Shown: positions 22,180 to 34,100 of the stretch, piece after piece
Layout: each line of letters opens with the position of its first letter
Numbering within the stretch: the first letter of the stretch is position 1
Source: Biomphalaria glabrata
Lineage: Eukaryota > Mollusca > Gastropoda > Planorbidae
Direction: 5' to 3'
Assembly: GCF_947242115.1 (NCBI RefSeq)
Contig: NC_074719.1
Location: forward strand, 37,910,012-37,974,011
DNA: 64,000 nucleotides
Translations under genes and position numbers: made by a program
The notes under the pieces: generated by a model
The model's input: the letters and a program-made list of their open reading frames with translations, nothing else
Told to the model about the DNA's origin: nothing
Databases searched by the model: none

Positions 22180-25100
22180 AATATATATATATATATCATT
22201 TCTCAACCTTCGTCGAAAACAAAACAACTGGGGCAGCGCTATAAGGTTCTCTTGTGGGGTTCGGGGCGAAGCCCCGACGACAAAAGCGTTTTCTTGCTTT
22301 TTTCACTGTAGAAACGTATTCTCCTGACATCTGCAGCTCATTACTCATCAATGGAGTTCGGGGCGAAGCCCCGATGCCAAAAGCATTTTCTAGCATTCTT
22401 CATTGCAGAAACGCATTCTCCTGACATCTACAGCTCATTACTCACCAATGGAGTTCGGAGCGAAGCCCCGACGACAAAAGCATTTTCTAGCATTCTTCAT
22501 TGCAGAAACGCATTCTCCTGACATCTACAGCTCATTATTCATCAATGGAGTAGGGGCGAAGCCCCGACGCCAAAAGCATTTTCTTGCATTCTTCATTGCA
22601 GAAACGCATTCTCCTGACATGCAGCCCCGACGCCAAAAGCGTTTTCTTTCATTCTTCACTGCAGAAACGCATTCTCCTGACCTAAAGCTCATTATTCATA
22701 CTATTAAAAAGGACCTTTCGAATAATGTTGTACTTGAAAAATATTCTAATATAAATGTATAGGTCCATAATACATTGCAAATAAAACTGATTTGTTCCTT
22801 GAAAAGATAGGATACCCTACATATTTAGATTTTTGCTTTGAGGATCGCCGTCGAAAAAAAAAATTTTTTGATAAATAGTATTATGAAAATGGAAGTATAA
22901 ATTGTGAGCTATAGTCCCAAATTTATTTAACTAGAAAAATATCAGATTGAGTAAAGGTTGGGAAAAGGCGACTATGAAATCGTTATTTGAGTTTAGAACT
23001 CATCTCAATCATGACTTTTATACTGAAAAATTTCGTTTGAATTTTAACTTTTCCAATGCATAGTCTTTCTTAAAATAATTATGATAAATTCATGTGAAAT
23101 TACATAAACTTTGGTCTGGAAATGGGAGGGGCGGTAGAGTGAAAACGATTAATCCTCGTTCCTTTAATAATTTCTGCCAAAGATTGCATTGGGCATTAAA
23201 GAATAGGTATGGGGCGACTCGATATAAGAATTTAATTTATAGTATATATAAATTATATTAGTGACAGATTTTTTTAAATTTTGTAATTTCTTAACTATAA
23301 TACAAAAAAAAAAGTATTGATTTGTCCGATTGGGGAAATGCGATTGCATGTATCGCCCCTCCCACCTGGTAGAACCCTTTTTCATTTACTAATGATACAA
23401 TTTGAGATTAGAGTGTGGTACGACATAATATACAATGGGTCACATATCAATACGTAGTTTATATTATATAGATGTTCAACTAATTTTGTTCACAAACTAT
23501 GATTCTCCACAAAAATAGGACCGCCCCCCCCAGCACTCATAGGGCTAGAGTGGGGAGGGCAGTACATGCAATCGCCCCTCCCCCCTCACCCCACCGAATC
23601 GGCCAAGATACCAGAAAGGGAGCGACATAATATACAATTTATATATTAATTCAACTAATTTTGTTCACAAACTATGATTTCTCCATAAAAACGGACCGCC
23701 CCCCCCACTCAAAGGGTTTAGGTGGGAAAGGCAGTAGAGGTATTCGCCCCCCCCCCCACACCAATCGGCCAACAGGGAACGACATAATATAAAGATCGGT
23801 TAAAATATCAATAACAAGTTTTAAAAATATAGATATTTAATTGATTTTGTTAGCAAGTTGTGATTTCTACGAACAATTTGGACCGCCCCCCCACTCGAAA
23901 GTGTAGGGGGGGGGGGCGGGATTGATACCATCGCCCCCTCCCGACCCCACCAAATCGGCCAACATACTAGAGTGGGGGGGGGCGAAATAATCTAAAAATA
24001 GGTTGAAATATAAATAATTAGTATATATTTTTAACATAAGTAATAAATTCGTATACCAATTGTGTGAATCCTATACTAAAGTTCGTCCGACCCCCCCCCT
24101 GGGGGGGGGGTCGGCCGAGTGGGGGGGGGGCGATCGCCCCTACCGCCCCCCCCCCCTGGATCCGCCAGTGATTCAACACACATATGTCTTTATGAAATAA
24201 ACACAGAAAAAGTTGAAATCTATTAAAAGACATATTTCCACTTCTGTTATGAGCAAGGGTATGTTTAGTCTTTGGTGTCAGAAAGGTATGTTTTGTCTTT
24301 GGTGTCAGAAAGGTATGTTTTGTCTTTGGGGTCAGAAGTTTATGTTTAGTCTTTGGGGTCAGAAGTTTATGTTTTGTCTTTGGGGTCAGAAAGGTATGTT
24401 TAGTCTTTGGTGTCAGAAGGAAATGTTTCGACTTTGGTGTCAAAAGTTTATGTTTAGTCTTTGGGGTCAGAAGTTTATGTTTAGTCTTTGGTGTCAGAAG
24501 TTTATGTTTAGTCTTTGGTGTCAGAAGTTTACGTTTAGTCTTTGGTGTCAGAAAATTATGTTTGGTCTTTGGGGTCAGAAGTTTATGTTTAGTCTTTGGT
24601 GTCAGAAGTTTATGTTTGGTCTTTGGGGTCAGAAGTTTATGTTTAGTCTTTGGTGTCAGAAGTTTACGTTTAGTCTTTGGTGTCAAAAGTTTATGTTTAG
24701 TCTTTGGGATCAGAAGTTTATGTTTAGTCTTTGGTGTCAGAAGTTTATGTTTGGTCTTTGGTGTCAGAAGTTTATGTTTAGTCTTTGGTGTCAGAAGTTT
24801 ATGTTTAGTCTTTGGTGTTAGAAGTTTATGTTTGGTCTTTGGTGTCAGAAGTTTATGTTTAGTCTTTGGTGTCAGAAGTTTATGTTTGGTCTTTGGGGTC
24901 AGAAGTTTATGTTTAGTCTTTGGTGTCAGAAGTTTATGTTTGGTCTTTGGGGTCAGAAGTTTATGTTTAGTCTTTGGTTTCAGAAGTTTATGTTTGGTCT
25001 TTGGGGTCAGAAGTTTATGTTTAGTCTTTGGGGTCGGATACGTAAAAGTCAAGTGATTTGGTGTTTTGTTGCTGGTCTGGTTAGTCGCGGGCTAGATTCT

Positions 25101-28100
25101 TGATGGAGACGTTGGAGCTTTGAGATCTGAAATAAATGCAGGGAGTTTATCTACGATCAGAGGCGTAGCGAGAGGGGGGCAAGAAGGCAATATTCCCCCG
25201 CGGGGGGAGGGGCAACTTCAGGGGGGCACACGCGGTTAGGCGCAAAAAAATTATTGAAGATATTATGGTTAGGTAATACATTCTAAGGTTATTTATATTA
25301 TATTATTATTAATTTTTTTTTATTTATAAGCCTATATTGCTATGTGATATTCATGGAAAATGTAAGGGGGGAGCGCCAATATAGTTTCTTTCCCCGGGCG
25401 TTTGTTTCGCTCACTACGCCTCTGTCTTCGATCGTAAGTTTCATGTTTAACGTCATGTACCGTAACACGGCAGACCTACGTGTACTTCACTACCTTGTTC
25501 ATCCGAACTTGTCCCTGGCGCACAGCTAAGAGATGGCCGGACATGAGGCCGATGATGTACGGTCCAATACGGCAATAAGGCGAGATGTAGTTGAAGAAGA
25601 AGTAATGATCCATTTTATCTCTGAGAAAGAAAAATAATAAAAATTGTTATTGTCTCCAAATATTAAATGTTTCGGATAGCCCATTTTTTTTAAAATGTAT
25701 CTGGTGTACAGACTATAACAAGCAAAATATTTTTTAAAATACTTAAAAACCCAATGCTTATATAAGGAAAAAACTGCACATTTACAGCCATATATCTTAA
25801 TACTGTAAGATTGATTTTCCTTTTCTATATAAAAAAAAATTAAATAATGGTACATAGTTTAACTTGATCCGAGAATGGGAGAAATAACGTGTTAAAAAAA
25901 ATGTGTAACCAAACAGACAGTTGATAAAAGCGTTGTAAAAAGTGTCTATAGGCTCTATAGGCTCTGTAGGCCTATTTTAAAAGTTATATGATAATTTTTG
26001 AATTTATAACACGACAGGTTTATTTTTCTCAACCTCCTAAAGCCTCCCTTATTTTTGTGTTGTCTGTCCGTCTGTCCGTCCGTCTGTCTGCAAATTCTAA
26101 TGTAAATTTTGTTCATCCTTAGAGCATTTATTTCATTTGATTGAGTTTCGATTCAATTTTAACACTGCGTTTCTTTAGTGTACTCCTAGATTTGCAACCC
26201 GGAAGCTGCAGATGTTATGTACTTTGAGGGACAAAATCAAGTTAATGATATTTTTTAAAAAACATATGTAAATTATTGTTTTATTGACCAAAAAAAAAAC
26301 CACAATTGTTTTGCTTACAAAGATTCGATGTCTAAACGGACGAGGGATGACGCCCACTTAAAGTAAGTAGACATAACCCCTGTAGTCAGCCACGAAGCAA
26401 ACAAAAGAATTCCACTGACAAGCATACCAGCACGGACCTTCCTAAAATGTGAAAACAAGATTTTTGTTGTTAATAATTTCACAGTTTATGATGTCGATGG
26501 AACCCGATCAGCTCAAAAATACTTGTTCTAAACATGTATCTACAAAATACATTACCTGTACTTAAAAAGACAAAGTAATACCAAGTGTATCGACAATATA
26601 GTGAATATAGAGTAGCTGTCTGGTTTATTGGACCACATACCATATAATGACTTGCCAAGGGACTTAACCATCTTCTTTACTTAAAGTTCTTATCATTTTA
26701 GCTCCCTTAGCTACACTTGAATCTAATACTTTGTAAAACCAGCTATTGTCATTATTTCATACTCAATGTTAAACATGGGTTTGATCAGATTTATTCTGAA
26801 GATGTCCTTCCCAAAAAGGCATCAACACGAGACCATGAGTTATAGTAGGCCTCAACAGTAGCATGCGACGTCGCAACCTGTAGGCAGTGAAGACCAATAT
26901 CTCTTTGCCACGTCATGCAGACCTCAAGTTGTGATGTTGTAGGTCAGTGTACAGGCCTTCTGTGACGATTGATCTCGATCTACACCGCCATAGGCTCATT
27001 GAGGCTAACCTGCTCTTTTTTGTTTTCATCACATCTATATCCATCCCTCACAGGTTATCTGCCCTTTGATGAGCTCTAACCACTGGCGTAGCTATTCAAG
27101 CATCAATTTGGATCTCGACACCACCCGGTCCACCACACCTGAACTGCCACCGGCCGGGATCCATTCCACCAGCCCAACAAGTAGTCAGTCGCATCAACCA
27201 GCCACACCAGTCACCACACAACACTGAGCGGCTCTAGTACTAAAGATAAACATTGGGCCTAAATGACAGCCAATCACTTGCCCGACTCATCTAGTGGTGA
27301 TTAAAACCTGGCTCCCAAATTGTATTCCCATAAGCTTACACACCTTTCTCAATTATATTCCATTTTCCCTTTTTCTTTTAGTACAATTTGTTAATAAATT
27401 TCCGTTAATTGTGAACTAGATACGACAGACAAGGAGAGAAAGAAACAAATAGGTAAAAAGACAAAAATAGAGACAGGGATAGATAGATCGAGATAGGCAA
27501 AGAGAGAGAGAGAGAGACAAAGAGAAAACGAGACAGACTGATAGAAAGACAGAAAATTGAACAAATTGAGAGAAACAAAAAGAGACAGACAAATATATAT
27601 GTTTATATTGTAACGAATCTCTCTATCCAGGCTCTCTGCAAACTGCACCACAAGACACCACCAAGTAAAGAACTTGAAAAATTCAAGGCTCTTTGTTGCT
27701 TGCCAGTTATTAACTCTGTGCCTGTTGTTGTTGACAGTCGTTGGCTTGTGGCACTATACAGCTGGTAGACAACTAAACCGCTGTAGGCGTATTATATTTG
27801 AACTTGTAAAACTTGAAATGACTTCAATAGCTTCATTTGTGACTAAATCTAAATCTCATGTTTATTACAATATTGACAAATTCTGTTTGAGATGAAATGA
27901 AATGAATGTAGTAAGCTTTAGTAATAATATAAAATGGTATTTTTAACCAAATCTAACTCACTACAATAACATTTCGTTTCAGCCTCACGTTCTGGAATCA
28001 TCTGTCCTAACTTAGACCGCTGACCACAATGCCTCTTATCTTGTATCGTTCACAACCAATCGCTAACCTCTTCACACCGTCACCATAGAAGTGCAAAACA

Positions 28101-31100
28101 TATATACCACAACAAAAGCATGTAATGTTTTGTGCAACTGCAGTCTTTAAAAACTAACACACTAGACCTCAGACGCGCCATCACCATCCCATACACGGCA
28201 ATATCTATGATACACTTGGACATTTACTTTTGGTTGCAGTATCTGAATGGCGAAATAACAAAATAAAAAAGGTTCGTAAATCATTTAGATCTAGAAGAGT
28301 TATTGCGCTTACCAGAAAAAAGGAAGCAGGATTAATGGAGACAAAATGTAGAACTGAGAATCAACAGCCAGGTACCAGGTGTGAGATAAACACTGGAAAT
28401 AATCCATTGGAATGATTCACAAGATTTTTAATAATTCTCTTTTATACAACTTATAGAGCGATCGTTTTCATTTACAACTAAAGAATATTAGATTAAAAAA
28501 CAATGAAACATTTCCTCTCCCCTTTACGAGAACAAATACTGGATAAGCAAATTGATAGTTCTACGACATTGAATAATATTCAAATAAAAAGGCATTTAGA
28601 TTTAGACGAAGAAGATGAAGACAATTTTCCTCAACACAAATTTATTAAACTCTGGAATCAATAGAGCATTATGCTCGGAAATGCCCGAAAGTGACAGTCC
28701 TTTCAAGAACGCGATACTCCATTCACAACCGTTGTTGGTTTTAGATCTTGGTCTGTTGGTCTAGTTCTATAAAGCCAAATCTAAATGTATTTTCTACTTT
28801 GAAAAATTATAACGGTCCAACTAAAGTTTCCTCGTGTGGCTTACGAGCTATATATTCTTTTCTAAGCGATATGCATCAACTGTTAAGTTTCTAGGAAAAT
28901 TGTTAGAGGCGTTTTTGATATCCGCATCCATGGTTCCAGGCAGAGGCGTAGTGAACATCACATAGATATATAGGCTCTGTAAGACGCCCCACCCCTGAAG
29001 GTGGCGCCCTTGGCATCGTCCCCCCTCACTACGCCTCTGGTTTCAGGCTCCATAAAGTTCTGACTTGAATATAGGTATTTTTAAAAAAATACGGTACTTA
29101 AAAAACAATAACAATTGTTTTTGTTAAGCGCAATTTAATGCTTTTAGCTTTCTCAATGGGCTATGATCCTATCACTTGCCTGTACTTTAGATAACAAGAA
29201 AGGAGGGGTGATTATCTGTGTTAATGTTACCGTGATCACTTTTAAAACGCATAAAAAAGTAGTACGACTTGAATTTAAACTTGAGTGAACTAATTCAACT
29301 TATATTACCACTTCTATAGTGTAGATTCTTTCCCTTGTTCGATACCAAACAAAATAATTAGCTAACTACATAACTAATAGTATTTTTAAAATTGATTTTA
29401 CTTGTCAGGTACAAGAAATAATTGTACAAAATTTCAATTTGATCGGAGAATTGGTGTGGAAGAAATAACGTGTAAAAACTTTTGATTAGACAGACAGAGT
29501 GAGCTTTCTAATTAGGTTCGAAACCTCTTTTCCGTTCGGTCTTCTTCATTTTTAACTAGTTAGTTCTTCAGGCGTTTACAGTGTTCTTAATTCTCTTACT
29601 AAGAATACCGCAGGTCGAAAAGTTAAAAGAGTTTAAAAAGGATAGAGGCAAAGAGAAAGAGAGAGAGATAGAGAGAGAACGAAGAAGAGACTCAGAGAAA
29701 GACAGAAAATATATACACAGATTGAGAGAGACAAAGAGAGATAGGCAGCGATAGAAAGAGACATCTCTAAAGAAAGAAATATTGAGAGAAGATGTTACAG
29801 GTTTGTCCACTTTGAAGAAGTTGTTGACATAGAGCAAGTTGGTCCACCAGTTCTCTTCACAGCCATGTTGATCTGGAACAACTGTTGGCCACAGGGCGCC
29901 GGACCCCATGAATCTAAGCAGTCCCAGGATGAGAAGCAACGTCAACATGTAGGTAGGTGTCAACCTGCGGGGTTCAAAGAACTTCACCGATTTAATGAAG
30001 TTATTACAGGGCTATTCTACAAGCTTTACAGGACATGGAGGTATATTAAGTGGAAAAATAAATAGATAAAAAAAAACGCGTAGTAGCCTATAGCTATTCC
30101 GTAAAAGTCGTATCTGCGAACGTCAGGGGGCAACTATAGCACCTATCGCACACCCTGGAGTAAAGAACACCTATTTGGCTTCGGCATACGGACCGCAGAT
30201 GGGCAAGACGTGGGGACAGTTGGAGAGACTCGCCCAGAACCGAGACGCCTGGAGGAAGCTGGTTGGTGGCCTATGCCCCAGAAGGGACCACAGACAGAGA
30301 TGAGATGAGATGATGATACGATGATGATACGGAACGCGCATCGGGATAGAAGATACGTAATATTATCATTAGTAAAGAATGACAAGCCAGGACAGTTCCA
30401 CAAATGAATCCATCTGTGACGTCTCTGCAACTATTCGGTTATAAAAAGTGTTCTGGATCTCCTATTAGTGGTTACTTCCGACTTCAGCGTGCTTAGCAGA
30501 AATTATTATTATTATCTAGTTTGTTGATTTTTCATGCAAAATGTTTCTGAATCATTAGCTAAGTTTATTAAAACCTTTTAAAGACGAAATCTTTCATGCA
30601 GAACAATTACAATACGGTATATAATTTGTGAAAGGCCAATAGTACTGTACCTACATAAGGTGCTACGCTTAGTAGCAAAAATTACTAATTTAACAAACTA
30701 GATAACTACTGTATTTCAGAATTTCATTCCAAATCTCTCTTGATGGTCTAAAAATATTTAAATAAAAAAATAAAATTTTTACCTCCAAAAACGATGGAAA
30801 TAAAAGAGACCCCAATTGAACTTTGGGTTCTGTTTGTACATCTTTGTTGTTATGTAAGCTACCAGGAAGCCACTAAAACAGACACATAAATAACATATAA
30901 ACTTTCATTAAGAAATGTAATCACAACGGGTCTTATGTTTAACTTAATGTACTGTCTGGAAAGTAGACTCATTTTTACAAAGCTTATATCAACTCACTCT
31001 GTCAGTCTGTCGGTTTGTCTGTCTGGTTTAAGGTGTGTACATGTTATTTCTACCATACCCATTCTCGGATCAAGCTGAAACTTCACACACTTATTTATTA

Positions 31101-34100
31101 TCATAGATAGCACATGATAAAGAAACAATAACCAATTAGATAGTGCTACGAAGAGCAGACATCCTCTCTGTTATCATCAGCAAACGCCTTGGGTGGCTTG
31201 GCCACGTTCGTAGAATTCCAGTAAGTCGACTTCCACAAGACATTCTGTATGGCAATCTAATAGAAGGCAGGAGAGCCGCTTAAAATATTGCAGATGTGAG
31301 ACAAACATCTATAAAAAAGCTAACAAGATCCTCGAAATAAAGAATCACCCTTTGTGTCAGGATTTTGTGATTTTACCATCACAAAAGAGATACAAGACAC
31401 CGATAGCAAAGACAAACAGACACAAACACTCTTTTGTTCCCCTAGCAATCAAATCATTAAATAAGAATAATCTGGTATAAACTTTGTCACATGTAAATTA
31501 TGAGTGAGTCTGGTGTTAATGTACATTTTGGTTTCTTATAGTTATAATGTTTTTGTTTGGTGTAATGCACAAATTGTAAGACAAATTTCCTTACGGATAA
31601 TAAAGATTATTATTATTATTATTATTATTATGCAAACGCGACATGAAGCTCTTCAAAATCGACACTAGCAGCTGGGAAAATTGGCACTTGATAGATCCAC
31701 ATGGAGAAAGATCATAAAGGAAGGGTCACGGATTGCAGATGCCATACACACCAGAAGCAGAAAGAAGGGTGAAAATGCAACAGCGCCTGGTGATTACAGA
31801 TGCCCAACCTGCTATCGTAGCTGTGTATCAAGGATTGGCCTCTTAAGTCACACAAGAAGTTGCAAAGGGAAAAGATTTTTTCTCGAGACGTAAAAAGCCA
31901 CAGAGAAAAGACATGAAGCAATTAAAAAAAACAAGGTTACAAAGACAGTTTGTGTGGAAACACAAACTCAAAATCGGCCCCCGAAGTGGTCCAGCTAGGC
32001 AGGTAAAAAGGCAGGTTTTAGTATTATCAGAATGAAATTCTATCAAAAAGAAATGACAGAGAAGAATGGAGAAAAATGTTAACAGATCTTGGGTGGTGCC
32101 CAGCGGTCCAGCAGACCAAAGGATATATGAAAGTGAATGTGAGGCATAGTATGAGCCTGGCCTAACTGATATCTTATAATGAATATCTAATGTGTGCGTT
32201 TGTTTTGTAAAGGGTCAATCTCTTATTTCTTAAAAGCCACCACTGTTTGTTACTATTAATAGTGAATAGTTGTAAAAGTCGTATATTTTTATGAAAAAAC
32301 TGCTCGCATAAGTGATTTAGAATATTAGATTTTTCGCTTTCAGAAAAGAGTAAAGTAGCCGTTGCATCAGAACTTTGAATGATCTAAAATATTATGATGT
32401 CCGATTTTCACTATCTTTTCTAGTTTACGAGATCTAAACGGGACGAACGGACGGACAGACATTAAACACAAAACTAATAGCGTCTTTTCCCCTTTTGGGG
32501 GCTGCTAAAGTCAGTATCAATTAGAGAATTAATTGCTTTTAATTTATTATTTTATTTAATATCAACAGGGGAAACTTATATTTCAGTATTCATCAATATG
32601 GCTAAAAAATTTTGGGTTTAGTCCCCTATTTTTTTTTCCTTTTGTTAACGCTATTTATCCCTCGCACATCTCCGGTCAAGTTACTGTACCTAAACATGAA
32701 TCAATTTTTTTTAAATACCCAATTAGTCAATTAATCATTGGTAATTAAATACTTTATTTAATTTCATATAAGGGAAATAGCTTGTACATTATTGATAGAT
32801 ATAGTTTTAAGGGCGAGTTCTTCCCCTTTAAATAAGCATTGTTTTTTTTTTAAAGAATTTTTATTTATTTTGTTTGTTAACCCAATTCCCTTTAACCCAA
32901 TCCACTTTAACCCAATCCATAGTAACCAGATGCACTTTCATTATATATTAATTAAGTAGAATTCATAGCCAATAAAACACAGCCTAGGATAACATAAAAA
33001 AGCATTCGCGAAAATAACAATTTCTCTTACTGTGAATAATTGTTCAAAATCGATCTGATGGATAAGACATTACCCACGGGCTTCCTTAGCGTGTCTAACT
33101 TATCAATGAGTTACCTTATAGTAAAAAAACTGTCCACCGAAAAAAATGCGTTGGTTATTACGTCATACTGGCCTTCCTTCATAACTGCAAGGGCCTTCTC
33201 TGGCAGGTTCACTGATGACAAGAAAGTAATGACTGACTTCAATCATGACATCAACAATTAAACAATGTGAATTAAGATACAGTATTTTTCTTTAGACACT
33301 TCAATGTGTGAAATGAAACATCCCTAGATTGCAATATACTAGAACGGATTTGCAATTTACTTTAAGCAAACTGGGGCGATGCGAAAATAACTGTGCTTAA
33401 GAAAACGTGGATTAAGATGGCTGTTTAAATCTATTTCCATATTTGGATCAGGGTCTAGGTAGCTGTTACGTTATTTCAGATCTTGCGATGTTTAGGTCAA
33501 GTGATGTAAAGGTTGTCTGTTTGTATGGCTCACGCGATATAAACGAAGGCCAGCTCATCGACCTTTCCCAACTCATATAAATAGTTCCTCCTTGGTGGTT
33601 GAAGCATGACCATGACTATAAAGCCCTAAAAAATGAGGACTTAAAAAATTCCCAGTCTTTCCTAGATTTGAACCTGGGACCTCTCGATTCCGAACCTTAC
33701 CACTCATTCATCACGCTCCCTTAGTTATGTGACGTAATTGAACTTTTCTTTGTACATCCCAGGCACATGGAAAGGCAATATCTTCAAGTTCAAACATTAA
33801 TTGGGGGTGCGGCGGTTGAGTGGTTAAGCGCTTGGCTTCCGAACCTGGGGTCCTGGGTTCGAATCTCGGTGAAGACTGTGATTTTGAATCTTGGGATTTT
33901 TAGTGCCTAAAGAAGTCGATATTGAAATCGGAAGTCAAGCACTTAAACGCTCAGCCACCGTGCCTCCATAATGTACGGTACCATCGTTTGAGAAGTGTTA
34001 CTTTTTATTTTCAGAAAAGTAACACTTTTCTCATAAATATTTATTTATTTATTTGTTTACAATTCAGTGTTTCCAAAACTGTGTTCCGCGGAACACTAGG

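Larger units (their letters stand above)
22034..24170. mobile_element. 2.1-kb DNA transposon-like element, 8-bp TSD
   Basis: The left end CACTAGCGGATCCAG and right end CTGGATCCGCCAGTG are 15-bp inverted repeats with one mismatch. ATTCAACA flanks both sides (22026-22033 and 24171-24178). An 8-bp duplication fits hAT- or P-type insertion. No transposase was seen. The interior is made of repeats: CCCTAA-like units, (CA)n and (TA)n, ~95-bp tandem units, and ~180-bp units with C- and G-runs. It is a non-autonomous composite element in intron 11. Confidence 0.75.

Noticed and set aside
24018-25052. 344-codon minus-strand frame and plus-strand frames
   Set aside because: Driven by a 27-bp tandem unit and read-through into transposon-like ends; no independent coding evidence.
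27607-27971. Solo LTR starting TGTAACGAATC
   Set aside because: No convincing right end or flanking duplication was found; kept only as a weak remark.
32400-32470. GGACGGACAGACA runs as a regulatory element
   Set aside because: They are part of dispersed repeat D, which occurs at least four times in the window.
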